Positions 43,944 to 52,373 of a DNA stretch of 64,000 nucleotides are shown here, in pieces. Position numbers and translations under genes: made by a program. Position 1 is the stretch's first letter. Every line of letters starts with the position of its first letter. The notes under the pieces are model-generated. The model had not been told where the DNA came from. It worked only from the letters and a program-made list of their open reading frames with translations, and did no database searches. The DNA lies in assembly GCF_036906915.1 (NCBI RefSeq), contig NZ_JBAKHX010000025.1:31537-95536 (forward strand), written 5' to 3'. The stretch is from Phytohabitans sp036906915. Lineage in GTDB: Bacteria; Actinomycetota; Actinomycetes; Mycobacteriales; Micromonosporaceae.

Positions 43944-44714
43944 GTGCAGTTGCCAGGAGTGCTCGGTGAACCGATCCGGTTCGTCCTCAACTGGGGCCGG
44001 CGGTACTCGCTGTGGGTCTTCAACTTCGGCCTGGCGTGCTGCGCGATCGAGTTCATCGCGACGAGCATGGGGCGCCACGACTTCATCCGGTTGGGCGTCA
44101 TCCCGTTCGCGCACGGCCCCCGGCAGGCCGACCTGATGGTGGTGTCGGGCACCGTCACCGACAAGATGGCGCCCGCCATCAAGCGCCTCTACGACCAGAT
44201 GCCGGAGCCGAAGTACGTCATATCTTTCGGTGCCTGCTCCAACTGCGGCGGCCCGTACTGGGACTCGTACTCGGTCACCAAGGGCGTCGACCAGATCATC
44301 CCGGTCGACGTGTACGTGCCCGGCTGCCCGCCGCGGCCCGAGGCGCTGCTGCACGGCATCCTGCGCCTCCAGGAGAAGATCGCCGGTGAGCAGGCCGGGA
44401 TCGGCGGGGTCGCTCGCCCGGACCCGCTCGCGGTGCCCAAGCCCAGCGGCCACGACGCCGAGGCCTTGACGGCACCGCTTGTCACCGGGCCCGAGCAGCC
44501 ACACAAGCGGGTCGTCTTCCCCGACAACATCGACTGGCACCGCGCGGTGCCGCCGCCACTGGCGCCCCCGGTCGGCCCCGACGGCCGGCTGCCCGTCACC
44601 GAGATCACCGGCGACCGGCAGGGTGCCGGGGCGCCGTTCGGCGACGACCGCGACCTGCCGCTGCCATCGACCGATCTGGACTATCAGCACCCGCATCCAG
44701 AGGACCGCGACTAG
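43944..44714 (+). CDS. nuoB: NADH-quinone oxidoreductase subunit B (separated copy)
   Basis: 256 residues from GTG 43944. 4Fe-4S (cluster N2) ligands are visible: ACC near 32, SNCGGP and VPGCPPRPE. NuoB is normally about 160-185 residues. Here a ~95-residue Pro/Asp-rich extension follows the core (DPLAVPKPSGHD to the end). It transfers electrons to quinone in the connecting arm of complex I. nuoA and nuoC are not beside it; the rest of the partial nuo set begins 7.7 kb downstream. Confidence 0.92.
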   Translation: MQLPGVLGEPIRFVLNWGRRYSLWVFNFGLACCAIEFIATSMGRHDFIRLGVIPFAHGPRQADLMVVSGTVTDKMAPAIKRLYDQMPEPKYVISFGACSNCGGPYWDSYSVTKGVDQIIPVDVYVPGCPPRPEALLHGILRLQEKIAGEQAGIGGVARPDPLAVPKPSGHDAEALTAPLVTGPEQPHKRVVFPDNIDWHRAVPPPLAPPVGPDGRLPVTEITGDRQGAGAPFGDDRDLPLPSTDLDYQHPHPEDRD

Positions 44715-44770
44715 CGCAATCCCGTCGTGCCCGATCCGTTCAGCCGGGACCGGTGCTGGTCAGGGCCGGC

Positions 44771-44776
44771 TACCGT
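44771..44776 (+). promoter_or_regulatory. -10 element (TACCGT), leaderless
   Basis: TACCGT ends 6 nt before the ATG at 44783. Confidence 0.45.
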
Positions 44777-44782
44777 CCGAAT

Positions 44783-46093
44783 ATGGAAAACGACCAGCGG
44801 CCCGAGATGATCACCGAGGTGCTGCTGCGCGAGTTCGGCGCGCTGATGGCGATCGACCCGACCGCGTTCCGGCGCAAGTTCCGCAAGATGGCCGCCTCTC
44901 CGTTCGCGTTCTACCGGGGCAGCGCCGCGCTGTTCTACGCCGACGTGACCGGTGACTTCGCCGACGACCGGTTCCTCGACGAGTGGACCAGCCGCGTGTG
45001 GATCCACGGCGACCTGCACGCGGAGAACTTCGGCACGTACATGAACGCGTCCGGACAGCTCGTCTTCAACGTCAACGACTTCGACGAGGCGTACGTCGGG
45101 CCGTTCGTGTGGGACCTCAAGCGGTTCTGCGCGAGCGTGGCGCTCATCGGGTACGCCAAGGCGCTCTCCGACACGGTGATCACTGACCTGGTCACCCGGT
45201 TCGCCCGGGCGTACCTGACCGAGCTGCGCGCGATCGCCGACGGTGGTGACGACGCGATCGGCTCGATCACGCTCGACAACGCCGACGGTGTGCTCCGCAT
45301 GGTGCTCCAGCAGGCCCGGTTGAACACTCGGGTGGAGCTGCTGGGCACCCAGACCACGATCGACAACTACGAGCGCCGGTTCTCGCTGGGCGAGGGCGTG
45401 TACGAGATCGACGCGGCCACCCGGGAGGTCGTGGTGGCGGCGTTCGAGCACTACTTGACGACGCTGCCGGTGGGCATCGAGGCGCACCGGCCGATCGCCT
45501 CGCACATCAAGGACGTCGTACTCCGCAAGGGTGTTGGCATCGGCTCGGCCGGCCTGCCGTCGTACAACCTGCTGCTGGAGGGGCACACCCAGGCGCTGGA
45601 GAACGATGTCGTCATCTACGTGAAGCAGGCGCAGGTGCCGGCGGTGGCCCGGCACATCGCCGATGAGAAGGTGCGCGGGTACTTCCGGCACCAGGGGCAC
45701 CGCACGGCCGAGTCGCAGCGGGCGCTCCAGGCCAGCGCCGATCCGTGGCTGGGCTTCACCGAGCTGGGCGGAGTGGGGCAGCTCGTCGCCGAGGTGTCGC
45801 CGTACGCGGCAGACCTGGACTGGGCCGACGTCAACGAGGCCGACGAGCTGGCGAGCGTGGTGACCGACCTCGGGCGGGCGGTGGCCCGGATGCACTCGGT
45901 CGCCGACGACGAGTCCAGCCACGATCTGGTCGACTTCTCCACCGAAGAGGCGATCGTGGCGGCCGTCGACTGCGACCCGGACGGGTTCGTGCGGCACCTG
46001 GTGGAGTTCGCGCACGCGTACGGGCTTCGCGCCCGCCAGGACCACCAGATCTTCGTAGACCTCTTCCGCAACGGCCTCCTCCCCGGCCTCTAA
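44783..46093 (+). CDS. DUF2252 family protein (kinase-like fold)
   Basis: 436 residues. DUF2252 features: FYRGSAALFYAD near the N-terminus; VWIHGDLHAENFGTY (an aminoglycoside-kinase-like catalytic loop) with FNVNDFDEAYVGPFVWDLKR (DxD metal motif); and a C-terminal RMHS and HAYGLRARQDHQIF. Such proteins look like small-molecule or protein kinases, but no substrate is established. ATG 44783 fits a leaderless promoter. The 3' end overlaps the convergent TetR gene by 4 bp. Confidence 0.85.
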   Translation: MENDQRPEMITEVLLREFGALMAIDPTAFRRKFRKMAASPFAFYRGSAALFYADVTGDFADDRFLDEWTSRVWIHGDLHAENFGTYMNASGQLVFNVNDFDEAYVGPFVWDLKRFCASVALIGYAKALSDTVITDLVTRFARAYLTELRAIADGGDDAIGSITLDNADGVLRMVLQQARLNTRVELLGTQTTIDNYERRFSLGEGVYEIDAATREVVVAAFEHYLTTLPVGIEAHRPIASHIKDVVLRKGVGIGSAGLPSYNLLLEGHTQALENDVVIYVKQAQVPAVARHIADEKVRGYFRHQGHRTAESQRALQASADPWLGFTELGGVGQLVAEVSPYAADLDWADVNEADELASVVTDLGRAVARMHSVADDESSHDLVDFSTEEAIVAAVDCDPDGFVRHLVEFAHAYGLRARQDHQIFVDLFRNGLLPGL

Positions 46094-46758
46094 CCAACCG
46101 CCGACTCGATCAGGTCGTTGATTTCGGCCTCGTAGAGCAAGGCCGGGTTGAAGCCCATCGTCTCGAAGTGGCCTTCGACCTCCAGGCTGAGCACGCCGTG
46201 CATGCGGGTCCATCCGGTCACGCCCAGCCGTAGCACCACGCCGTTCCAGCCGGCTTTGCCGTCACGGTCGGCGAGGCCGGTCGCGAGCTGGTTCTCCAGG
46301 TCGGGGTGGCGAGCGACGGCCGCCAGCTCGGCGAGCGGTTCCAGGAACTCCCGCAGGGAGCGGGTGGCCGCCGCGATCGTGTGCGCCGGCGCGGCGTATC
46401 CCGGCACGGGTGTCCCGAACAGCAGCAGGTACCGGTGTGGCTGGGCGAGCGCCCACTCGCGGTACGCCCGGGCGAGCGCGCGGATGCGCTCGGCGGGTGA
46501 CTTGCCCGCCACTGCCGTCGCTGCCGCCGAGACCGTGTCGGCCAGATCGTGGTACCCGTCGCTGATCAGCTCGGTGAGCAGCTCGTCCCGCCCGGCGAAG
46601 TACCGGTAGAGCGCGGGCCCGGTCATCCCCAACTCCTTGCCGATCGCGTTCAGCGACAGCGACTGCGGGCCGGCGGCGGCGATCTGCCGTAGGGCGGCGG
46701 CCTTCGCCTCGTCGCGGGTCTGGGCGCGGATTCTCTCCCGACGTGTTGCGTTCTCCAC
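46090..46758 (-). CDS. TetR-family regulator with WHG-type ligand domain
   Basis: 222 residues with a GTG start. TetR helix-turn-helix (SLNAIGKELGMTGPALYRYFAGRDELL). The C-terminal domain has GWTRMHG, the motif naming the WHG family. Divergent from a quinone-oxidoreductase gene. Paired operators lie in the 54-bp spacer, so it likely represses itself and that enzyme gene. Confidence 0.9.
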   Translation of the reverse strand: MENATRRERIRAQTRDEAKAAALRQIAAAGPQSLSLNAIGKELGMTGPALYRYFAGRDELLTELISDGYHDLADTVSAAATAVAGKSPAERIRALARAYREWALAQPHRYLLLFGTPVPGYAAPAHTIAAATRSLREFLEPLAELAAVARHPDLENQLATGLADRDGKAGWNGVVLRLGVTGWTRMHGVLSLEVEGHFETMGFNPALLYEAEINDLIESAVG

Positions 46759-46766
46759 GGATGAGA

Positions 46767-46792
46767 GTCTAACCTCAGTTAGACGTTCTAAC
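46767..46792. promoter_or_regulatory. Overlapping TetR operators
   Basis: GTCTAAC (46767-46773) and GTTAGAC (46778-46784) are a perfect inverted repeat. The second half also pairs with TCTAAC at 46787-46792. Three half-sites spaced 10-11 bp apart suit cooperative binding of TetR dimers in the divergent promoter. Confidence 0.75.
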
Positions 46793-46812
46793 GGATGTGA
46801 GGAGCTGTAACA

Positions 46813-47805
46813 ATGGAGACGACGCAGGTGGTCATGCCGTATGTGGGTGGGCCCGAAGTCCTACAGTTCCAGCGGCGCGAGCTGCCAGCCCCCGGGCCGG
46901 GCGAGGTCCGGATCCGCGTCGAGGCGACCGGGGTGGCATTCGCGGAGGTCCAGATGCTCCGCGGGCGCTACTACGCGCAGCCGAAGTTCCCGTTCGTGCC
47001 CGGATACGACCTTGTCGGCCGGGTCGAGGCGACCGGGACCGGCGTAGCCCTCCCAACCGGGTCGAGGGTGGCCACGATGACGCGTACAGGAGCCTGGGCG
47101 GAGCACCTGGTGCTGCCAGCCACGCACCTCGTGGCGGTACCGGACGAACTGGACGCCGGCGAGGTCGTCGCGCTCATCACCAACGGCGTCACGGCGTACC
47201 AGATGACGCACCGCGTCGCGAGGGTGCGGCCCGGTCAGACCGTGCTGGTCCACGGCGCCGCGGGTGGTGTCGGCACCCTGCTGGTCCGGCTCGCGCAGCG
47301 GGCCGGCGCCAAGGTCATCGGCACCGCCTCGCCGGGCAAGCACGACATGGTGCGCGCGATGGGCGCGATCCCGCTCGACTACCGCGAGCCGGGCCTGGCC
47401 GACCGCGTGCGCGCGCTCGCGCCCGACGGCGTCGCGGCGGTCTTCGACCACGCCGCCGGTCCGGGCCTGCGAGAGTCGCACCGAGCGCTGGGTCGCGGCG
47501 GCGTCCTGATCGTGTACGGCAGCGCGGCGGCCGTCGATGACAATGGCTGGCGGCTCGCGCCGTTCGCGTCCGCGATGGGCAAGATGCTGTGGTGGTCGCT
47601 CAAGCCGGACGGCCGGCGGTACCGCTTCTACTCGATCAACCACAAGCGACACTTCGACGAGGATCTGGCCACTGTCATCGAGCTGCTGCGGGCCGGCGAG
47701 TTGCGGCCCGAGGTGGCCACCAGGCTGCCGCTCACCGAGGCGTCGAAGGCGTTGCGGATGCTCACCGACCGCGCGGTGGTCGGCAAGATCGTGCTAGAGC
47801 CCTAG
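46813..47805 (+). CDS. Zinc-free quinone oxidoreductase (MDR family)
   Basis: 330 residues. MDR fold of the quinone-reductase/crotonyl-CoA-reductase-like branch: GPEVLQFQRRELPAPGPGEV at the N-terminus, the NADP-binding loop VLVHGAAGGVGTLLVRLAQRAGAKV, and no zinc-ligand set. NADPH-dependent reduction of quinones or enones is expected. Under the divergent TetR. Its end overlaps the convergent glucose-dehydrogenase-like gene by 12 bp. Confidence 0.9.
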   Translation: METTQVVMPYVGGPEVLQFQRRELPAPGPGEVRIRVEATGVAFAEVQMLRGRYYAQPKFPFVPGYDLVGRVEATGTGVALPTGSRVATMTRTGAWAEHLVLPATHLVAVPDELDAGEVVALITNGVTAYQMTHRVARVRPGQTVLVHGAAGGVGTLLVRLAQRAGAKVIGTASPGKHDMVRAMGAIPLDYREPGLADRVRALAPDGVAAVFDHAAGPGLRESHRALGRGGVLIVYGSAAAVDDNGWRLAPFASAMGKMLWWSLKPDGRRYRFYSINHKRHFDEDLATVIELLRAGELRPEVATRLPLTEASKALRMLTDRAVVGKIVLEP

Positions 47806-48834
47806 GACCACCTTGATGTCGTTGTCGTGGCGGATGTAGGCGTCGGCGTACTGGTCGAGGGGCACGCGGCGGGTGATCAGCCTTTCGAGCCACCGCAGGT
47901 CGGCCTTGCCCAGGGCGACCGCAGCCGCCGTCCAGTGTCGACGGTTCGCGTTGACCGAACCGAAGACCACGTTGTTTTCCAGCACCACGGCCCGGTTCAG
48001 TGCGCCCGCGTCGACGCCGACCTGCTTGCCGGCCGAGGAAACGCCGGTCAGGCACACGATCCCGGTGGGGCCGACCTTGTCGATGACCTGCACGACCACC
48101 GAGGGAGCGCCGGTGCACTCCACGACGATGTCGGGCTCGAAGTCGAGGTCGGCTACCTGGCCGGTGTGGTAGGTCGCTCCCAGGTCAGCGACGAGAGCCG
48201 GTTTCGGCCCGTCGACGGACCGGTCCAGCACGTGTACCTCCAACCCGCGCTGCGTCCCCAGCAGCGCGGCGAGCAGGCCGATCGGGCCCGCGCCGGTGAC
48301 CAGGGCAGTCTCCGGCTCCCAGCGGGCCCGGACGCCGACCCGTTCGATGTGCTCCCAGGCCTTCGCCACCACGCTGGTCGGCTCGAGCAGCATGCCGACG
48401 GATTCCAGGGCGGGGGCGAGCCGCACCGCGAGGTCGGGCTCGACCCGCCAGCGTTCGCGGGCGAAGCCGTGGCGCGCCTTGATGCCGTGCTCGGTGTAGA
48501 GGCCGTTGCGGCACATGTCCCACTCGCCGACGGCGCAGTTGATGCACGGCACCGGGTCGGGGAGTCGCACGATGCCGGCCACGAGGTCGCCCGGTTGGAG
48601 GGTGCCGGTCGGGTCCTCGATGACTCGGCCGAGCGACTCGTGCCCGAGGATCAGCTGGCCGGTGCCGGGCGGTGCCTCGCCGTACTCGCCGGCGATGATC
48701 TCGCGGTCGGTGCCGCAGACACCGACGGCGATCGCGTGCACGAGCACCGCGCCCTCCGCCTCGGGCGGCTCTGGCGCGTCTTCGACGAGCCGCAACGTGT
48801 TTGGCTGGCCCGGAGTGATCGTGATTGCCCGCAC
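47794..48834 (-). CDS. Glucose-1-dehydrogenase-like medium-chain dehydrogenase
   Basis: 346 residues from GTG 48834, with GGAG upstream. Zinc MDR: catalytic Cys in GVCGTDREI, GHESLGRV, structural-zinc loop PVPCINCAVGEWDMC, and cofactor loop VTGAGPIGLLAALLG. The pattern, including LLEPTSVVAKAWEH, is that of archaeal/bacterial glucose dehydrogenases. It oxidises an aldose with NAD(P)+. It lies 20 bp downstream of the anti-sigma-like gene on the same strand. Confidence 0.88.
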   Translation of the reverse strand: MRAITITPGQPNTLRLVEDAPEPPEAEGAVLVHAIAVGVCGTDREIIAGEYGEAPPGTGQLILGHESLGRVIEDPTGTLQPGDLVAGIVRLPDPVPCINCAVGEWDMCRNGLYTEHGIKARHGFARERWRVEPDLAVRLAPALESVGMLLEPTSVVAKAWEHIERVGVRARWEPETALVTGAGPIGLLAALLGTQRGLEVHVLDRSVDGPKPALVADLGATYHTGQVADLDFEPDIVVECTGAPSVVVQVIDKVGPTGIVCLTGVSSAGKQVGVDAGALNRAVVLENNVVFGSVNANRRHWTAAAVALGKADLRWLERLITRRVPLDQYADAYIRHDNDIKVVLGL

Positions 48835-48854
48835 ACCGCAATCCTCTCCGACAA

Positions 48855-49577
48855 TCAGGTTGGCGAGGGAGAAACCGGCGTCTCTACGCAGCCATCGGCC
48901 CTGTTGGAGTCGATGACGTTGGGATAGCTGCCGCCGTCGGGCGGGATCAGGCCGCGGATCTCGGCCGAGCCGGCGCCCACGTACCACGCTCGGCAGTCGC
49001 CGGACGGAATCTGCATCTCCAGCCGCACGGTGGGCTGCTCGGCGTCGAGCCGCCCGACCCCGGAGCCGAACAGCCGCTGGGTGCCGTCCGGGTCGATCTC
49101 GTAGGAGGCCCAGAAGACCCGGATCTCCTCGCCGGGGCACAGCTTGCGTTCGGCGTCGGCGGCGACCCGTGCGGCCAGCGTGATCGCGCCGTCGGTCATC
49201 GGCTCGGCGATGTCGACCTCGCCGTACTCGCGGCAGGACTTGCCGCCCTGGTTGCCGCCGTCCTTGCGCGGTGTCTCACCGCCCGCGTCCGGCCGTACCT
49301 TCGACGCGCTGGCCGACGGGCTCGCAGTGGCGCTCGCCGTCGGTGTGGCCGATGGACTGGCCGAGTCGGTGACCTCCGGCTGCGCGCTGGGTGGTCCGGC
49401 GAGCGCGACCCCGGCCAGGGCCAGTACCGCCACCGCCGCGAGCGCGGCACCGCTCTGCACAGCGCGCCTGCGGATCCACCGGCGGCGCACGTCGGCCACG
49501 CCGGGTGCCTGAAGCTCCGGCATCGTGTCGGCCCGGAACTCGTCGAAAGCGGAGCGCAGAGGGTCGTCGTCAGACAT
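48855..49577 (-). CDS. Membrane protein downstream of ECF sigma (probable anti-sigma)
   Basis: 240 residues from ATG 49577. A short cytoplasmic front (SDDDPLRSAFDEFRADTMPE), basic stretch, one membrane helix (about 38-60), a Ser/Ala/Thr/Pro-rich linker (SPSAT...TASPSAS) and an extracellular domain with four Cys. The gene overlaps the sigma gene by 8 bp. Position and topology suggest an anti-sigma factor, but no ZAS zinc motif (HxxxCxxC) is seen, so this is inference. Confidence 0.75.
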   Translation of the reverse strand: MSDDDPLRSAFDEFRADTMPELQAPGVADVRRRWIRRRAVQSGAALAAVAVLALAGVALAGPPSAQPEVTDSASPSATPTASATASPSASASKVRPDAGGETPRKDGGNQGGKSCREYGEVDIAEPMTDGAITLAARVAADAERKLCPGEEIRVFWASYEIDPDGTQRLFGSGVGRLDAEQPTVRLEMQIPSGDCRAWYVGAGSAEIRGLIPPDGGSYPNVIDSNRADGCVETPVSPSPT

Positions 49578-50079
49578 CCTCTGTCTCCCTTCCGGCCGGT
49601 GCCCAATCAGCCATTGTGATGGCAAGCGCCGCTCGGGCGCGATGCAGCCATGATTTGACTGTGCCCTCGGCCACTCCCGTGATGTCGGCGATCTCATTCA
49701 CCGGCAGGTCGACCAGGTAGTGCAGCACCACCGCCTGGCGGTGGCGCGGCGGCAGGGTGGTCAGGGCCTCCATGAGCGCTATGCGGTCTGGGCTCGGCCC
49801 GGCGACCGGCTCGGGGCGCTGGTGCCGGGTGAGGTCCAGCAACCGTCGGGCGCGCCGCCACCGGCTGGTGGCGAGGTTCCACGCTACCCGGCGGACCCAG
49901 GCGGCCGGGTCGTCGTAGCCGCTCAGTTTCGACCATCGGGGCAGCGCGCGGCTGAACGCCTCCTGGACGACGTCCTGCGCTTCGGAGAGGTCACCGGTGT
50001 ACGCGTACAGCTGGAGGGTCAAGGCGCGGAAGGTCGCGGCGTAGAAGTCCGCGAATTCCCCGTTCTCGGCCACGGCCAA
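49570..50079 (-). CDS. ECF RNA polymerase sigma factor (SigE-like)
   Basis: 169 residues. Sigma region 2 (DFYAATFRALTLQLYAYTGDLSEAQDVVQEAFSRA...WVRRVAWN) and region 4 (LPPRHRQAVVLHYLVDLPVNEIADITGVAEGTVKSWLHRAR) are both complete. It is of the short SigE/SigJ-like actinobacterial ECF group. It recruits polymerase to stress-type promoters and is probably held by the membrane protein encoded next, with which it overlaps. The target regulon likely includes its own operon. Confidence 0.92.
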   Translation of the reverse strand: MAVAENGEFADFYAATFRALTLQLYAYTGDLSEAQDVVQEAFSRALPRWSKLSGYDDPAAWVRRVAWNLATSRWRRARRLLDLTRHQRPEPVAGPSPDRIALMEALTTLPPRHRQAVVLHYLVDLPVNEIADITGVAEGTVKSWLHRARAALAITMADWAPAGRETEDV

Positions 50080-50118
50080 GGGTAACCGCTTGCGTCACGC
50101 CCGCTGCGCGAGCAATAG

Positions 50119-50131
50119 TTGACGGAGTCAA
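50119..50131. promoter_or_regulatory. Inverted repeat, probable MarR operator
   Basis: TTGAC-GGA-GTCAA is a perfect 5-bp inverted repeat centred 27 nt ahead of the MarR-GNAT ATG at 50152. It is a good place for autoregulation. Confidence 0.5.
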
Positions 50132-50151
50132 AGGAAAGGTTGAGCTGGGCA

Positions 50152-51063
50152 ATGAGTGATCGTGTTGCGGAGATCCGCGCCTTCAACCGCTTCTACACCC
50201 GCGTGATCGGCGTTCTCGGCGAGGGCATGCTGAGCACGCCGTACACGCTCACCGAGGCCAGGGTGCTGTTCGAGTTGGCCCACCGGGACTGCGTCGAGGT
50301 CGTCCACCTGCGCCGCGTGCTCGACCTCGACGCGGGATACCTCAGCCGCATCCTGGCCCGCTTCGAGGCCGACGGGCTGGTCACCCGATCCCGGTCCGCT
50401 GCCGACGCCCGCCGCCAGGTGATCGAGCTGACCGCCGCCGGACGCGCCACCCAAAGCGAGCTGGACCAGCGCACCGACGTCCAGATCGGCGACCTGATCA
50501 GCGCCCTGGGTGAGGCCGACCAGCGCCGGCTGCTCGGCGCCATGGCCACCATCCAGGAGCTGCTCGGCGAGCCGGCCCGCCGCGACCTCGTCGTCCTGCG
50601 CCCACCCGCCCCCGGCGACCTGGGCTGGATCGTGCAGCGGCACGGCGCGATCTACGCGCAGGAGTTCGGGTGGGACGCCAGCTTCGAGGCGCTCGTCGCC
50701 CGGATCGTCGCCGACTACGCCGCCGACCACGACGCGCGCCGCGAGGCCGTCTGGATCGCCGAGGTCGACGGCGCCCCGGTCGGCTCCGTCATGTGCGTGC
50801 GGCGTGATGACAAGACCGCCCAGCTCCGGCTACTGCTGGTCGAGCCGAGCGCCCGCGGCATGGGCGTCGGTGGCCGGCTCGTCGAGGAGTGCCTGCGCTT
50901 CGCCAAGCGCACCGGATACGAGCGGATCATGCTGTGGACGTACGACGCGACCAAGGACGCGCACCGTATTTACGAGCGGGCCGGGTTCACCCTCGACGAG
51001 CAGCACAAGGCCACCGCGTTCGGTCACGAAATGGTCGACGAGGTCTGGTCCAGGGACCTGTAG
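50152..51063 (+). CDS. MarR regulator fused to GNAT acetyltransferase
   Basis: 303 residues from ATG 50152. N-terminal MarR winged helix (about 1-145: TEARVLFELAHRD, LDLDAGYLSRILARFEADGLV, RSAADARRQVIELT), then a GNAT domain (about 155-303) with LVEPSARGMGVGGRLVEECL (acetyl-CoA loop) and YERAGF. This fusion is widespread in actinobacteria and proteobacteria. It probably senses and acetylates a small molecule while regulating its genes. Confidence 0.92.
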   Translation: MSDRVAEIRAFNRFYTRVIGVLGEGMLSTPYTLTEARVLFELAHRDCVEVVHLRRVLDLDAGYLSRILARFEADGLVTRSRSAADARRQVIELTAAGRATQSELDQRTDVQIGDLISALGEADQRRLLGAMATIQELLGEPARRDLVVLRPPAPGDLGWIVQRHGAIYAQEFGWDASFEALVARIVADYAADHDARREAVWIAEVDGAPVGSVMCVRRDDKTAQLRLLLVEPSARGMGVGGRLVEECLRFAKRTGYERIMLWTYDATKDAHRIYERAGFTLDEQHKATAFGHEMVDEVWSRDL

Positions 51064-51065
51064 CC

Positions 51066-51188
51066 ATGGAGCTGTTGGCCCTCGTGGCGTTCCTGGTGGC
51101 CCTCGGAGCCGCGTCCGCGCTGGGTCTGAGCGTCGCCAGCCGCGACAGTGGTCCGGGTCCGCCGAGAGGTCGATCACGGGCAGGGTAG
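51066..51188 (+). CDS. Small single-pass membrane protein
   Basis: 40 residues starting 3 bp after the MarR-GNAT stop. One hydrophobic helix (LLALVAFLVALGAASALGLSV), then a basic, Gly/Pro/Arg-rich tail. No family recognised; coding status rests on position and the clean membrane segment. Confidence 0.45.
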   Translation: MELLALVAFLVALGAASALGLSVASRDSGPGPPRGRSRAG

Positions 51189-51206
51189 GAGTGCTGGTCA
51201 TGGCCC

Positions 51207-51212
51207 TATCCT
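51207..51212 (+). promoter_or_regulatory. -10 element (TATCCT), leaderless
   Basis: TATCCT ends 7 nt before the GTG at 51220. Confidence 0.5.
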
Positions 51213-51219
51213 TACGCTC

Positions 51220-52128
51220 GTGGCGTTCCTGGTGGTGGGCGAGAGCCTGGTCGATCTGATCAGTCGCGGTGGCAGTTGGAGCTTCGACGCGAAGCCGGGC
51301 GGCAGTCCGCTCAACGTCGCTGTCGGGCTGGTCGCCGACGGGCATGAAGCGCGGTTCGCGACCGAGATCGGTGGTGACCTGTTCGGCGGGCTGCTGCGTG
51401 AGCACCTCGACACGTACGGCGTCGCGCCCACCGACATCGCCGTCACCGAGGCGCCCACCAGCGTGGCTTTCGCCCGGATCGACGAGGTGGGCGGCGCGAC
51501 CTACGACTTCCGGTTCGGCTGGGCGTACCAGGGCAAGCCGGCCCTCGACGGCGTCACCTGCCTGCACACCGGCTCGCTGGCCACCGCCGTGCCGCCCGGC
51601 GCCGACGCGGTGCTGGAGCTCATCAGCGCCGCTCGGGCCGCCGGCACGCTGGTCTCGTACGACCCCAACATCCGGCCCGCGCTGGTCGGCGACCGGGCCG
51701 ACGCGCTGGCCCGGGTCGAGGAGATCGTGCGCACGGCCGACATCGTCAAGGTCAGCGACGAGGACCTGCGCTGGCTGCTGCCCGGCGAGCCAGACGTCGA
51801 GGTGGCGCGGCGGTGGGCCGGGTTCGGGCCGAAGCTGGTCGTGGTGACCCGGGGTGGCTCGGGCGCGGTGGGCGTCCACGATGGCCAGGTCGTCGAGTGC
51901 GCTGCACCGAAGATCACCGTCGCCGACACGGTCGGCGCCGGTGACGCGTTCACCGCTGGCCTGCTCTCGGCGCTGAGCCGCGCGGGGGCCTTCAGCACCG
52001 ACTCGGTCGGCCGCGCCATGCGGTACGCCGTGGCGACCGCCGCCGCGGTCTGCGCCCGCCCGGGCGCGCTTCCGCCGCCGCGCGCCGAGATCGCGGCGCT
52101 CCTGGAGGCTCTAGACTCCCCTGCATGA
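51220..52128 (+). CDS. PfkB-family carbohydrate kinase
   Basis: 302 residues. PfkB/ribokinase features: GGSPLNVAVGL near residue 24, YDPNIRP, KVSDEDL and the ATP/active-site signature DTVGAGDAF with its catalytic Asp. Fructokinase- or ribokinase-like; the sugar is unknown. GTG 51220 fits a leaderless promoter. Its stop codon TGA forms part of the CATGA at the left edge of a ~240-bp repeat that separates it from nuoC. Confidence 0.92.
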   Translation: MAFLVVGESLVDLISRGGSWSFDAKPGGSPLNVAVGLVADGHEARFATEIGGDLFGGLLREHLDTYGVAPTDIAVTEAPTSVAFARIDEVGGATYDFRFGWAYQGKPALDGVTCLHTGSLATAVPPGADAVLELISAARAAGTLVSYDPNIRPALVGDRADALARVEEIVRTADIVKVSDEDLRWLLPGEPDVEVARRWAGFGPKLVVVTRGGSGAVGVHDGQVVECAAPKITVADTVGAGDAFTAGLLSALSRAGAFSTDSVGRAMRYAVATAAAVCARPGALPPPRAEIAALLEALDSPA

Positions 52129-52373
52129 CCGAGCTAGCTGGCGCTCGCTCCGCTCGCGCGGGTCATGCGCCTTTGACGCCGCCCTGTAGCCGACCCTGCG
52201 CTCGGTCGCTGCGATTCTGGCCCTCGCTCCGCGCGGGCGGTTCGGGCGCTGAAAGCCGCCCTGTAGCCGCCAGTCGCTCCGGTCGCTGCGCTCCCTCCGC
52301 TTTGTGGCGGCTGCGGGCGGCGCGCTCTCACAGCTTCCTCGACTCCGGGCCGACTGCGGGCGGCGGCGCATGA
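52124..52373. repeat. ~240-bp repeat element, copy A, at a stop/start junction
   Basis: The sequence between the CATGA at 52124-52128 (containing the pfkB stop) and the CATGA at 52369-52373 (containing the nuoC start) aligns along its whole length with 58921-59161. Shared blocks include GGCCCTCGCTCCGCG, TAGCCGCCAGTCGCT and CTTTGTGGCGGCTGCGGG. A ~75-bp sub-unit (the TAGCCG...CGGTCGCT block) occurs twice within each copy. No open frame has family similarity. Confidence 0.85.

Noticed and set aside
52129..52369. A longer nuoC with an N-terminal extension
   Set aside because: The upstream in-frame part lies wholly inside the repeat element and has no NuoC similarity; ATG 52370 begins the conserved protein.
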